From positions 1 through 33,623 of the forward strand of contig JBOGUF010000176.1 in assembly GCA_050696075.1 (NCBI GenBank): a DNA stretch of 33,623 bases, given 5' to 3'. This DNA is from JBOGUF01 sp050696075. Its GTDB lineage: Bacteria > Chloroflexota > Chloroflexia > Thermomicrobiales > UBA6265. The notes beneath the pieces are model-generated. The model saw nothing but the letters and a program-made list of their open reading frames with translations. It made no database searches and had not been told where the DNA came from. Positions 1 through 7,632 of the stretch are shown in pieces (positions within the stretch are counted from its first letter, which is position 1; each line of letters opens with the position of its first letter). The position numbers were made by a program, and so were the translations under genes.

Positions 1-18
1 CATCGAAGAGGGATCATT

Positions 19-258
19 ATGGTAATTAAGGCGCCAAAAACTACGGATGAGCTTGAGATCCCGGAAATCGTCTATGTCAGTCCCGAAGATGGCCGGCAAA
101 TGTTCGACCAAGCCGCAAGAGAATGGGTGGGAATGAGTGGCGAAGAATTTATCCGACGCTGGGAGGCTGGCGAATTCGCACATATCCCTGACGACGAGGC
201 TCACCGGCATTACGTCGATCTTGTCGTGCTGATTCCCTTTGCCCGCCAGGACACCTAG
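19..258 (+). CDS. small hypothetical protein (79 aa)
   Basis: I do not recognise a named family. The ATG at 19 follows a purine-rich stretch (gaagaggg) at suitable spacing, and the 79-residue product is acidic and soluble, with no signal peptide or membrane segment. The centre reads WVGMSGEEFIRRWEAGEF, which looks like a short helical module. It ends in a hydrophobic VDLVVLIPFAR stretch. Small acidic proteins like this are sometimes antitoxin-like, but no toxin partner is visible because the window starts 18 bases upstream. The frame is clean and codon use matches the GC-rich neighbours moderately well, although its AT content is somewhat higher. The function is unknown. Confidence 0.6.
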   Translation: MVIKAPKTTDELEIPEIVYVSPEDGRQMFDQAAREWVGMSGEEFIRRWEAGEFAHIPDDEAHRHYVDLVVLIPFARQDT

Positions 259-386
259 CAGACTTCGCATCAGGACGGCGCGCCAACAATGACGCATCGC
301 TAACGAGCCAACTGGGCACAGATTCTCGATGCCGAATGGCCCGCGGTTCCCCATGTCGAATAGATCTTTGTTGGTTGGTCGGTCGA

Positions 387-1334
387 TTAGCTTGCCGCCA
401 ACTCCTCGATCCAATCGCGCGTCAAGAAGAGCCAGAAGGCCAACCCGGCGTATTGGCCGTACGGGGCGAACCGTTCGGTGATCTCGGCGTCGGTTACGAA
501 GTCCAGGCCCATCAGGCGGGCGTACTTGGGGCGGGTCCAGGCGTCGAAGATGAGGAGCGAGGAGCGACCGATCATCAGCATGATATGGGCGGCGGCGTAA
601 GGGCCGACGCCGGGGAGGGCGAGGAGGCGCTGGGCCAGGTCCCTGTCCGGAAGTTCGGCGGGCGTTGCCCGTCCGAGCGATTCGAGGTCGAGTTCGCCGG
701 CGGCGACGGTCCGCGCGAGGTCGCGGAGGTAGCGGCTTCGGTAACCGGCGCGGACGACGTCGCGGAAGAACGATTCGTCGACCGCGGCCATCGCCTCCGG
801 CGTAGGGAAGGCGCGTCCCGAGGGTCCGGCAGCGGGCGCAATTGGCGCCGGGTCGCCGAGATTGGCGACGAGGGCGGCGACCATGCGTTCGGTGGCCGAC
901 CAGGCGCAGTTCGTGGTGCAGATCGTCTTGACGACGTCCTCGAAGAGAGTAGCGCCGCGCGTCATGCGCCCCGCGCCGTGTGTTGCCCAGGCGAGATCCG
1001 GGTCGTTTGCGGCAAGGGCATAGAACGAGGAGAGGTCCTGGTCGAGGCGGAGGATGTGGCGGGCGGCCGCGAGCGCCGCATCGTGCGCCGCCGCTCCTGC
1101 CGGCAAGCCGACTGCCTGAAGCCGGCCGTATCCCGGCCGCCCGGCCGAGATGGTCAGCGTGCGCGGCCCGATCCCGGCGAGCGAAGTCGTCACCGTCAGC
1201 GTCCGCGCCGATTCGTCGACGAACATCGGCGGCAGGCTGGCGACGCCGTGGGAGTTGATCGTCCGCCAGAGGTCGACCGGCTCGCCGCCGGCGCCTACGA
1301 GCGGGAATGCGATCGTTACCGCATCCGAGGTCAT
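387..1334 (-). CDS. HhH-GPD superfamily DNA glycosylase (AlkA/OGG-like)
   Basis: This is a base-excision repair glycosylase that would remove damaged bases from DNA. The C-terminal half carries the helix-hairpin-helix signature LLALPGVGPYAAAHIML, followed after about 20 residues by IFDAWTRPKYARL, whose Asp matches the catalytic Asp of the HhH-GPD family. The Lys used by bifunctional OGG1-type enzymes (in GTKVAD) is replaced here by Tyr/Ala, which suggests a monofunctional AlkA-like enzyme; this is inference. The ATG at 1334 is preferred because AAGGAG lies 12 bases upstream. A GTG at 1391 would add 19 residues but has no visible ribosome binding site. The gene runs in the same direction as purN and padR upstream and is separated from purN by about 100 bases. 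The substrate cannot be told from sequence. Confidence 0.85.
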   Translation of the reverse strand: MTSDAVTIAFPLVGAGGEPVDLWRTINSHGVASLPPMFVDESARTLTVTTSLAGIGPRTLTISAGRPGYGRLQAVGLPAGAAAHDAALAAARHILRLDQDLSSFYALAANDPDLAWATHGAGRMTRGATLFEDVVKTICTTNCAWSATERMVAALVANLGDPAPIAPAAGPSGRAFPTPEAMAAVDESFFRDVVRAGYRSRYLRDLARTVAAGELDLESLGRATPAELPDRDLAQRLLALPGVGPYAAAHIMLMIGRSSLLIFDAWTRPKYARLMGLDFVTDAEITERFAPYGQYAGLAFWLFLTRDWIEELAAS

Positions 1335-1433
1335 GGCGCGCTCGTGCTCCTTCGCAACGGTGATCCGACGGTGATCCTTCAGAGCCGTCACCGATATGAC
1401 GCCGGAGGCGCCCCGTCGTCAAAGCCCGATTCG

Positions 1434-2099
1434 TCAGCGCTCCGGAAAAAGGTCCGGCCGTTGCGGGACGTAGCGGCGGATGGCTTCGGGGTAGAGGCGA
1501 CATTCCGTCTCGAAGACGCGCGCGCCGAGCGTGGTCGGCGTGTCACCGGGTAGGATCGGCACCGTCAGCTTCATCACCACGGGGCCGGCATCGTAGTCGG
1601 CGTCGACGACGTGGACCGTCGCGCCCGACTCGGTCGCGCCGCTGGCGAGGACGGCGGCGTGGACGCGCTCGCCGTAGAAGCCGCGGCCAGCCGCGAAGGC
1701 GCTCGCCTCTGGCAAGAGGGCGGGGTGGATGTTGAGGATGCGCCCCTCCCATTCCGGTGGGACGATCAGTTTACGCAGAAACCCGGCGAAGAGGATCAGA
1801 TCGGGCTGGTAGGGTGCGATGGCCGCGTGGACCGCGTCGCTGTAGGCCGCGTCGTCGGCGAACTCCTTGCGTCGCAGGGTGACGTGGGGAATATTTGCCT
1901 GCTCGGCGATGGTCAGTCCGCGCACGCCCGGCACCGAACTGACGACGACCGATACGCGCGCCGCGAGTTCGCCCGCTTCGATCACGCTAAGGAGGTTTTC
2001 CAGGGTGCGGCCGGTGCCGGAGAGGAGGACGGCGAGCGAGAGGGTGCGGGTGGTGGCTGCCGGATGCGTCCGGGCCGGGGTCGTGAACCGGCCGCTCAC
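1434..2099 (-). CDS. purN: phosphoribosylglycinamide formyltransferase
   Basis: PurN transfers a formyl group from 10-formyl-THF to GAR in de novo purine synthesis, in the cytoplasm. The N-terminal LAVLLSGTGRTLENLL is the GAR-binding loop. NIHPALLP carries the catalytic Asn and His, and HVVDADYDAGPVV carries the catalytic Asp region. The length of about 221 aa is normal for the family. A GTG at 2099 is chosen because it overlaps the stop of the upstream padR gene as GTGA (2096-2099), a typical translational coupling arrangement. An ATG at 2135 would lie 37 bases inside padR and adds only a low-complexity basic extension. The remaining N-terminal extension of about 20 residues before the Rossmann strand is Thr/Pro/Ala-rich and unusual for PurN. 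Coupling to a PadR regulator rather than to other pur genes is notable. Confidence 0.9.
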   Translation of the reverse strand: MSGRFTTPARTHPAATTRTLSLAVLLSGTGRTLENLLSVIEAGELAARVSVVVSSVPGVRGLTIAEQANIPHVTLRRKEFADDAAYSDAVHAAIAPYQPDLILFAGFLRKLIVPPEWEGRILNIHPALLPEASAFAAGRGFYGERVHAAVLASGATESGATVHVVDADYDAGPVVMKLTVPILPGDTPTTLGARVFETECRLYPEAIRRYVPQRPDLFPER

Positions 2100-2704
2100 T
2101 GTTTCGACTCTGGCGCGGCGACCCGGTCGAGCCAATCGAGCGCCGCCCGCGTTTGGGCCAGCCGAAGTGCGGTGACGTGGTGCATAAACTCGGCGTCGGC
2201 GGCGTTCTCCGGCGCGGGGGCGATGGTCTGTTTGGCCAGGGAGTCTTCCAAGCCGCGCAGCGTTTCACGTTGCTCCGCGATCAAGTGCGCGGCGAGGGAC
2301 GGATCGAGGCGGCGGGCGAAAAAGAGCTTGACGAGGAACTCAAGGCGAATTTCCCGCGTGCGCGTCACCGGTTCCCGGAGCCATCGCTCGAGTTCTTGGC
2401 GGCCGGCGGGGGTGACGCGATACACCTGGCGCGGGGGCCGAGAACCCTGAGGCTCGACCGTCGACGTGACCCAGCCGGCGCGGGCGAGTTTCTTGAGGTG
2501 GTGGTAGAGCATGCCTGGTTCGAGGCGGAGGACGCCGCCCAGCGGTTGGCCCTCGCCGAAGTGGCGGGCGAGGTCGTAGCCGTGCCCCGCCCCGTTGTCG
2601 AGCAGCAGGAGACCAAGGATCGCGTGCTCGGCCGGCATTTCCGGCGGCGCTGCCCGTTGTTGGCCCGCTTGGCCTGGTTGGGTTGGTTGTCGACTCGCCG
2701 TCAT
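2096..2704 (-). CDS. PadR family transcriptional regulator
   Basis: This is a winged-helix DNA-binding regulator. After a Gln/Pro-rich N-terminal tail of about 22 residues, HAILGLLLLDNGAGHGYDLA begins the PadR helix set. LEPGMLYHHLKKLARAGWV is the recognition helix region and RQVYRVTPAGRQELERWL the wing. The C-terminal half, with EIRLEFLVKLFFARRLD and a long helix ending in RAALDWLDRV, matches the Vir-type C-terminal dimerisation domain (PF10400) of the longer PadR subfamily. The ATG at 2704 has GAGAGG nine bases upstream. The gene overlaps the purN start by four bases and is divergent from the CBS-domain gene, with about 130 bases between them. PadR proteins often repress efflux pumps or phenolic-acid genes; the ligand here is unknown. 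Confidence 0.9.
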   Translation of the reverse strand: MTASRQPTQPGQAGQQRAAPPEMPAEHAILGLLLLDNGAGHGYDLARHFGEGQPLGGVLRLEPGMLYHHLKKLARAGWVTSTVEPQGSRPPRQVYRVTPAGRQELERWLREPVTRTREIRLEFLVKLFFARRLDPSLAAHLIAEQRETLRGLEDSLAKQTIAPAPENAADAEFMHHVTALRLAQTRAALDWLDRVAAPESKQ

Positions 2705-2789
2705 CGGTGGGTGCCTCTCGCACTGCTAACGGTACCGGCACCGGCCGTTGCGCGCAACGAGGAGTTGGGCGATCAGGCAGTACAATCGA

Positions 2790-2820
2790 GGCGGAAGGCG
2801 GAAGGCGGCGAGGCGAGGGG
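2790..2820. repeat. single-arm 7/8-bp tandem repeat
   Basis: The stretch is built from units of GGCGGAA, GGCGGAA, GGCGGCGA and GGCGAGG and lies immediately upstream of the CBS-domain gene. The unit is close to the octamer of the larger repeats at 16431-16624 and 20198-20289, but no inverted second arm or hairpin core follows. It could be a solo arm or a decayed copy. Its last bases (GAGGCGAGGGG) may serve as the ribosome binding region for the gene at 2835. Confidence 0.45.
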
Positions 2821-2834
2821 ATAAACGGTTGGGC

Positions 2835-3314
2835 ATGGATGCGGCGGCGAATGAGATGGTGGTGGGTGTGGACGAGATCATGACGCGGGTTGTGGTGACG
2901 ATCACGGCCGGGGCGGCGGTGGCCGACGCGGCGGCGGCGTTGGATGCTCATAAGGTCAGCGGCATGCCGGTGCTGGACGAGGACGGGGCGCTGGTCGGCA
3001 TGATCAGCGAGTACGACGTCATCAGCAAGCGGGGCAAGACGGTCGCCGACATCATGAGCCGGGGGGTGATTAGCGTCGGCGAGGATGCGAACGCCGAGCA
3101 GGTCGCCGACGTCATCGGTATGCACGGCATCCGGCGGGTGCCGGTGGTGCGCGACGGTCGCTTGGTGGGCATCGTCAGCCGGGCCGATTTGATGCGACTC
3201 TCCGCCAGCATGCGCTGGACCTGTGCCGACTGCGGCGCGGTCGAGCGCGGCATCCGCCGGCCGGATCGCTGCGTCGAATGCGGCAGTACCGATTTGTTGC
3301 TGACGAGGCGTTAG
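2835..3314 (+). CDS. CBS-pair protein with C-terminal zinc ribbon
   Basis: The protein has two CBS motifs in tandem. The first runs from VDEIMTRVVVTITAG to GALVGMISEYDVI, and the second from TVADIMSRGVISVGED to GRLVGIVSRADLMRL. CBS pairs bind adenosyl nucleotides such as AMP, ATP or SAM and act as energy sensors. A C-terminal tail then gives CADCG and CVECG, a four-cysteine zinc-ribbon or rubredoxin-like knuckle spaced by 14 residues. This fusion is less common than a CBS pair alone. The ATG at 2835 is chosen because the motif order begins right after it; an upstream start at 2748 would add a basic, repeat-derived peptide with no conservation signal. The stop codon TAG (3312-3314) is itself part of the tandem TTAGGCG repeat that follows. 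Confidence 0.85.
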   Translation: MDAAANEMVVGVDEIMTRVVVTITAGAAVADAAAALDAHKVSGMPVLDEDGALVGMISEYDVISKRGKTVADIMSRGVISVGEDANAEQVADVIGMHGIRRVPVVRDGRLVGIVSRADLMRLSASMRWTCADCGAVERGIRRPDRCVECGSTDLLLTRR

Positions 3315-3534
3315 GCGTTAGGCGTTAGGCGTTAGGGCCTGTTGCCAAGCCCCGTCATGCTGAGTAGTCTGTCGCGGCCAAGCCGTCATGCTGACCAACG
3401 GGAAGCATCCCCGCGCGAAGCGCGGCGGCGGCACGCGGGACCGGCTTCGCCGGGGGATGCTTCGCTGCCTCAGCATGACGACGGGGCGTCCGCCGCCGCC
3501 GGATGACGGCGTGCCAACAGGAGTTAGGCGTTAG
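3311..3534. repeat. intergenic repeat element with 7-bp tandem ends and nested hairpin core
   Basis: The left end is four tandem heptamers (TTAGGCG x3, then TTAGGGC) beginning inside the stop codon of the CBS gene. The right end has GTTAGGCGTTAGGG at about 3521-3534 in the same orientation. Between them is a nested inverted repeat. CGTCATGCTGA (3383-3393) pairs with TCAGCATGACG (3470-3480), GAAGCATCCCC (3402-3412) pairs with GGGGATGCTTC (3453-3463), and GCGAAGC (3415-3421) pairs with GCTTCGC (3443-3449). A further CGTCATGCTGAG copy lies at 3353-3364. Sequences like this are typical of dispersed intergenic repeats. It fills the gap between the CBS gene and the next gene and could act as a terminator or mRNA stabiliser. 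Confidence 0.75.
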
Positions 3535-3551
3535 GGATTGGGGTGTGGGTG

Positions 3552-3809
3552 ATGGAAGAGATCGATCCGACGGCCATTCCAATCGGGACAATGGTGATCG
3601 GTGCCGATGGCACGATACTGGGCTCGGTGCATCTGGCCCACGCGCATTACGTCTTGGTCGATCAACCGGACGATCCGCACGCCAGCCTGACCGTTCCCAC
3701 CCATGCCATCGCGCGCTTCGAGGGACAGCTCTATCTCTCGGTCAATCGCGAGGCGCTGAGCGTCGTTGACCACGACGAGTCGGCGGGGCACCGGCTCGAA
3801 GGGGAATAG
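3552..3809 (+). CDS. small PRC-barrel-like protein
   Basis: This short protein (about 85 aa) opens with IPIGTMVIGADGTILGSVHLAHAHYVLVD, a beta-barrel pattern matching the N-terminal halves of the two PRC-barrel proteins at 11604 and 16131 (EVFGAEGDKVGKI and EVFDANGDKVGKV). It then gives VPTHAIARFEGQLYLSVNREAL, parallel to IPQSAIANYDGENVYLSVTKDEAL. All three are probably paralogues. The ATG at 3552 is preferred over a GTG at 3543 because the homologous region begins directly after it. Family members are small soluble proteins of unknown role, often stress-linked. It sits directly downstream of a repeat element whose right end is about 18 bases before the start. Confidence 0.7.
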   Translation: MEEIDPTAIPIGTMVIGADGTILGSVHLAHAHYVLVDQPDDPHASLTVPTHAIARFEGQLYLSVNREALSVVDHDESAGHRLEGE

Positions 3810-3895
3810 CCGGCTGGGCTTGGTTATCCTGAGCGCCTCGCTTCGCCATCCTGGCAATCCGTTTTCGTCCTCCTGAGGTTGCCGCGTGTATGGTT

Positions 3896-3908
3896 TAGTT
3901 ATAAACTA
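3896..3908. promoter_or_regulatory. palindromic operator overlapping a -10 box
   Basis: TAGTT-ATA-AACTA is a perfect 5-bp-arm palindrome in the AT-rich leader of the dioxygenase gene. It overlaps a TATAAA -10-like box (3900-3905). A TTGCCG at 3879-3884 is a poor -35 with a short 15-bp spacer. Palindromes over the -10 box are typical operators for MarR, HxlR or PadR repressors, which commonly control MhqO/MhqD-like genes. Which regulator binds here is inference. Confidence 0.5.
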
Positions 3909-3995
3909 TCTCCAATGCGCTTCACCAGCGAGGCAGGATGAGGCATGCGGCGTGCGGTGGATCGATTGAGGACTTGAGCTGAAAGGAGAAGCGGC

Positions 3996-4994
3996 ATGAC
4001 GCTCCAGCTTACCGGACTCCATCATTTGACGGCGGTGACCACGGACGCGCTTGACAACGTTGCCTTCTACACCGACGTTCTCGGGCTGCGACTGGTCAAG
4101 AAGACGGTCAACCAGGACGACGTCTCCGCCTACCATCTCTTCTACGGCGACGAGCTAGGGCGGCCCGGCACCGAGATGACCTTCTTCGACTGGGCGCGGA
4201 TGGCGCCCAACCGGCCCGGTCGCGGCGAGATCGTCGAGGTGGCGTTGCGCGTGCCAAGCGAGGCGGCGCTGTCGTGGTGGGCGGCACGCTTCGACGAGCG
4301 CGGCGTGCCACACGGGGCGATTGAGGAGCGGGCCGGGCAGGCGTCGCTGCCGTTCACCGACCGCGAGGGTCAGCGCCTACGTCTGATCGACGACAGCGGC
4401 GGGGCGATCGCGGGCGGCACGCCCTGGATCGAGAGTCCGGTTCCGGTCGCGCACGGCATCCGGGGCTTGGGCGCCGTCACGCTGACAGTCGGGCAGGCAG
4501 AACCGACCGCGGCCGTCTTGACTCGGGCCATGGGATTTACACGGACCGGCGAGTGGGTTGACCCACGCGATGCCGCCCGCCGGTTGCTGATCTTTGAGAC
4601 GGGCGCGGGCGGCCCCGGCGCCACCGTCTGGCTGGAGGTCCGGCCTGACGTGCCGCCTGCCCGTCTGGGCAGCGGCGGGGTCCACCACGTCGCCTTCCGC
4701 ACGCCGACCGACGAAACGCACCGGGCCTGGCAGGAGCGGCTGAGTGAGATCGGGCTAGGCGTCACGCCGGTAATCGACCGGTATTACTTCCGCTCGATCT
4801 ACTTCCGGGAGCCGGGCGGTATCCTCTTCGAGATCGCCACCGACGGTCCAGGATTTGCCACCGACGAGGACGCGGCGCACCTGGGCGAGCGCCTGGCGCT
4901 GCCACCCTTCCTGGAGCCGCACCGCGCGCGGATCGAAGCCGGGTTGCGGCCATTGCCGACCGCCCGCGCCGCCGAGGAGGTCGCGCGGGCATGA
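3996..4994 (+). CDS. VOC-family ring-cleaving dioxygenase (MhqO-like)
   Basis: This is a two-module glyoxalase/extradiol-dioxygenase (VOC) protein of 332 aa. The first module begins LTGLHHLTAVTTDALDNVAFYTDVLGLRLVKKTVNQDD, and the repeated module carries GGVHHVAFRTPT and later GGILFEIATDG. The His residues near the start of each module and the Glu near the end are the expected metal ligands. The start of module one and the length match the MhqA/MhqE/MhqO group, which cleaves hydroquinone-type aromatics and is induced by quinone stress in Bacillus. The ATG at 3996 follows AAGGAG by about ten bases. Its stop overlaps the next start as ATGA (4991-4994), so it is co-translated with the esterase. 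The actual substrate is not known. Confidence 0.88.
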   Translation: MTLQLTGLHHLTAVTTDALDNVAFYTDVLGLRLVKKTVNQDDVSAYHLFYGDELGRPGTEMTFFDWARMAPNRPGRGEIVEVALRVPSEAALSWWAARFDERGVPHGAIEERAGQASLPFTDREGQRLRLIDDSGGAIAGGTPWIESPVPVAHGIRGLGAVTLTVGQAEPTAAVLTRAMGFTRTGEWVDPRDAARRLLIFETGAGGPGATVWLEVRPDVPPARLGSGGVHHVAFRTPTDETHRAWQERLSEIGLGVTPVIDRYYFRSIYFREPGGILFEIATDGPGFATDEDAAHLGERLALPPFLEPHRARIEAGLRPLPTARAAEEVARA

Positions 4995-5674
4995 GCCTGA
5001 GCCTGAGCCTGCACCAAGGGCAGCCGGTACTCGCCGCCGGCGTGCCGCTCGACGAAGCGCGCGCGGCGATGATTCTGGTCCACGGCCGCGGCGCGAGCGC
5101 GGCGAGCATCCTGGATTTGGCGCGAGCGATTGACCAGCCGGGATTCGCCTATCTCGCCCCGCAAGCGCATGGCAACACCTGGTATCCGCATCGCTTCCTC
5201 GAACCGCTCGCGCGGAACGAGCCGCACCTCTCGTCGGCGCTAGCGGTGATCGACGGATTAGTAGCGCGTATCAATGATGCCGGCGTGTCGTCCGAACGAG
5301 TCGTTCTGCTCGGGTTCTCCCAAGGTGCCTGCCTGGCCCTCGAGTTCGCGGCGCGGCATGCTCGGCGTTGGGGCGGGGCTATCGGTCTCTCGGGTGGATT
5401 GATTGGGACAGGGGAGCGGCCCGGCTACGACCCGCCCGATGACAAGCGGTTCGACTACGACGGTTCGCTGGACGGTGCGCCCGTCTTCCTCGGGTGCAGC
5501 GACGTCGACGCGCATATCCCGCCGCGTCGTGTCCAACAGAGCACGGAGGTGTTGCGCGCCCTTGGCGGCGACGTCACCGAGCGCATCTACCCCGGCATGG
5601 GGCACACGATCAACGCGGACGAAGTCCGATTTGTGCGGGACATGGTGCCCGCGGTCCCTGAGGCGGAGCCGTAA
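4991..5674 (+). CDS. phospholipase/carboxylesterase family hydrolase (MhqD-like)
   Basis: This is an alpha/beta hydrolase of 227 aa in the phospholipase/carboxylesterase family (PF02230). ILVHGRGA forms the oxyanion region. GFSQG holds the nucleophile Ser (about residue 110), CSDVDAHIP the acidic residue (about D173), and PGMGHTIN the catalytic His (about H205). The pairing with a VOC ring-cleaving dioxygenase in a 4-base overlap mirrors the mhqO-mhqD arrangement known from Bacillus quinone-detoxification operons, which suggests hydrolysis of a ring-cleavage product or related ester. The first codons give a low-complexity MSLSLSLHQ start that comes from a short tandem GAGCCT repeat in the DNA. 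No signal peptide is visible. Confidence 0.88.
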   Translation: MSLSLSLHQGQPVLAAGVPLDEARAAMILVHGRGASAASILDLARAIDQPGFAYLAPQAHGNTWYPHRFLEPLARNEPHLSSALAVIDGLVARINDAGVSSERVVLLGFSQGACLALEFAARHARRWGGAIGLSGGLIGTGERPGYDPPDDKRFDYDGSLDGAPVFLGCSDVDAHIPPRRVQQSTEVLRALGGDVTERIYPGMGHTINADEVRFVRDMVPAVPEAEP

Positions 5675-5761
5675 ATCGCGCGCGCCGATCGTGGCGCCCA
5701 GGCCGACAGTCGAGAGGAGCGGATCATCGCACTCATCGCCCGGACGCCATGCGACGAGGGA

Positions 5762-7342
5762 GTGATCGCCGGGCAGCCGGACGAAGGCGTCGAGGGGTGC
5801 TCGCCGTACGTGGGGCGCTGGGTGTTGGCGGCGACGATTCTCGGCTCGAGCATGGCGTTTATCGACGGCACGGTCGTCAACGTGGCGCTCCCGGCGTTGC
5901 AACGGGACCTCGACGCGACCGCCTCGGCCGTGCAATGGGTGGTGGAGTCGTATGCGCTCTTCCTGGCGGCGTTGATCCTGGTCGGCGGCTCGTTGGGAGA
6001 TCGGTTTGGACGCCGCCGGGTCTTCGCGCTGGGGGTGATGCTGTTCGCCGCCGCATCTGTCTGGTGCGGATTGGCGCCGGACGTCAATCAGTTGATCGTC
6101 GCGCGGGCGGTGCAGGGCGTCGGCGGCGCGCTGCTGGTGCCCGGCAGCTTGGCGATCATCAGCGCCTCCTTCGTCGACGAGCAACGGGGCCGGGCAATCG
6201 GGACGTGGTCGGGCTTTACGGCGATCACGTCGGCGCTGGGGCCGGTCCTCGGCGGTTGGCTGGTCGATCAGGCGTCGTGGCGCTGGGTCTTCTTCATCAA
6301 CGTGCCGATGGCGGCCGTGGTGCTCGTGATTGTCCGGGCGCGGGTGCCCGAGAGCCGCGATGAGAACGCGGGCAATAGTCTCGATTGGCTGGGTGCGGCG
6401 CTGGCGACGGTCGGTCTGGGAGGGCTGGTCTTTGGGCTAATCGAGGCCGCCGCTCGCGGCTGGGGTGATCCGCTGGTTCTGACCGCGCTCGTCGTGGGTG
6501 TCGCTGCTTTGGCCGGTTTCGTCGTGGTCGAGGCGCGCGGTCGGGCGCCGATGATGCCGCTCGGGTTGTTCCGCTCCCGCACGTTCGGCGGGGCCAACCT
6601 GCTGACGCTGTTGCTCTATGCCGCGCTCGGCGGGGCGCTCTATTTCGTTCCGTTCAATCTGATCCAAGTTCGCGGCTACAGCGCGACCGAAGCCGGGGCC
6701 GCGTTGCTGCCGATGATCCTGATCTTGTTCGGTCTCTCGCGGTGGGCCGGTGGATTGGTGCCGCATTTTGGGGCGAAATTGCCGCTCGTTATCGGGCCGC
6801 TGATCGCCGGCGCCGGATTCGCGCTCTTCGCCATGCCGGGGACCGGCGGCTCCTATTGGGCGACCTTCTTCCCCGCGGTGGTGGTCCTCGGTATCGGCAT
6901 GACGATCACCGTGGCGCCGCTGACGACGACCGTGATGGGAGCGGTGGAGGAGCGCCATTCCGGTCTCGCCTCAGGCATCAATAATGCTGTCGCGCGCGCG
7001 GGTGGATTGCTGGCGATTGCCGTCTTCGGCATCGTGGTGGCGAGCGCGTTTGACCGCACGTTGGCTGATCGACTCGATGGGATCGGATTGCAGCCGGGAC
7101 CGCGCCGCGCCATCGAGGACCAGCGCGACCAGCTCGCCGTGGCTGAACCGCCCGCGGGGCTGGATGCTGCCGCCGCGGCCGACGTCGAGCGCGCCATCGA
7201 CGAGGCGTACGTCGCCGGCTTCCGAGTCGTTATGCTCGCCGCCGCCGGTATGGCCGTCGCCAGCGCGGGAGCGGCGTGGCGTACGACAGCGGATGCAGAT
7301 GTGGAGGCGGCAGATCATTTCGCGGCAAAGGAGTCAAACTAA
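5762..7342 (+). CDS. MFS drug efflux transporter, DHA2 (14-TM) family
   Basis: This is an inner-membrane proton-coupled multidrug exporter of about 526 aa, the usual DHA2 size. The first helix carries MAFIDGTVVNVALPALQRDL, the DHA2 motif D1. GGSLGDRFGRRRVF is the cytoplasmic loop 2-3 motif A, and GPVLGGWLVDQASWRWVFFINVP is the motif C region. Many Gly/Ala/Leu helices follow, then a soluble loop of about 60 residues near the C-terminus before the last helix. The start is a GTG at 5762 with GAGGGA close upstream, which is tight; a GTG later at the VGRWVLAA segment is possible. Its TAA stop overlaps the next gene's ATG by one base (TAATG), so the zinc-finger gene is co-translated. The substrate is unknown. 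Confidence 0.9.
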   Translation: MIAGQPDEGVEGCSPYVGRWVLAATILGSSMAFIDGTVVNVALPALQRDLDATASAVQWVVESYALFLAALILVGGSLGDRFGRRRVFALGVMLFAAASVWCGLAPDVNQLIVARAVQGVGGALLVPGSLAIISASFVDEQRGRAIGTWSGFTAITSALGPVLGGWLVDQASWRWVFFINVPMAAVVLVIVRARVPESRDENAGNSLDWLGAALATVGLGGLVFGLIEAAARGWGDPLVLTALVVGVAALAGFVVVEARGRAPMMPLGLFRSRTFGGANLLTLLLYAALGGALYFVPFNLIQVRGYSATEAGAALLPMILILFGLSRWAGGLVPHFGAKLPLVIGPLIAGAGFALFAMPGTGGSYWATFFPAVVVLGIGMTITVAPLTTTVMGAVEERHSGLASGINNAVARAGGLLAIAVFGIVVASAFDRTLADRLDGIGLQPGPRRAIEDQRDQLAVAEPPAGLDAAAAADVERAIDEAYVAGFRVVMLAAAGMAVASAGAAWRTTADADVEAADHFAAKESN

Positions 7343-7602
7343 TGGCAACGGCCTGCACCCATCTCGATCAGATTCGTGAGGTTACACCCGGCACGCCGGA
7401 GGGCTGCGAGGAGTGCCTGCTATCGGGCGATCACTGGGTTCACTTACGCATCTGCCTCACATGCGGCCACATCGGTTGCTGCGACTCCTCGACGAACAAG
7501 CACGCGACGAAGCACTTCCACGCCACCGATCATCCAATCGTCCAGTCTTTCCAACCGGGAGAGGACTGGCGCTGGTGCTACGTGGATGAGACATTTGCCT
7601 AA
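7342..7602 (+). CDS. UBP-type zinc finger domain protein
   Basis: This 86-residue protein is almost entirely a ZnF-UBP domain (PF02148). It opens CTHLDQIREV and continues GCEECLLSGDHWVHLRICLTCGHIGCCDSSTNKHATKHFHATDHPIVQSF, with the full set of Cys and His zinc ligands (longer run described, not quoted in full). In eukaryotes this domain binds the ubiquitin C-terminus. Bacterial stand-alone versions are common in Actinobacteria and Chloroflexota and their ligand is not established. AAAGGAG lies eight bases before the ATG, and the start overlaps the stop of the MFS gene. The close coupling suggests it works with the transporter, perhaps as a soluble accessory; that is inference. Confidence 0.85.
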   Translation: MATACTHLDQIREVTPGTPEGCEECLLSGDHWVHLRICLTCGHIGCCDSSTNKHATKHFHATDHPIVQSFQPGEDWRWCYVDETFA

Positions 7603-7632
7603 TCGAATCCCGTGAGGGCCGAAGGAGCGATC

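Noticed and set aside
336..1553. Long plus-strand open frame across the glycosylase and purN genes
   Set aside because: It is an antisense shadow in GC-rich DNA; the minus-strand frames carry clear family motifs and good starts.
3818..3860. Another copy of the intergenic repeat (TTATCCTGAGCGCCTCGCTTCG)
   Set aside because: It resembles the widespread ATCCTGAGCGAAGCGAAGG repeat fragment but has no tandem arms and no paired core, so it was not counted as a copy.
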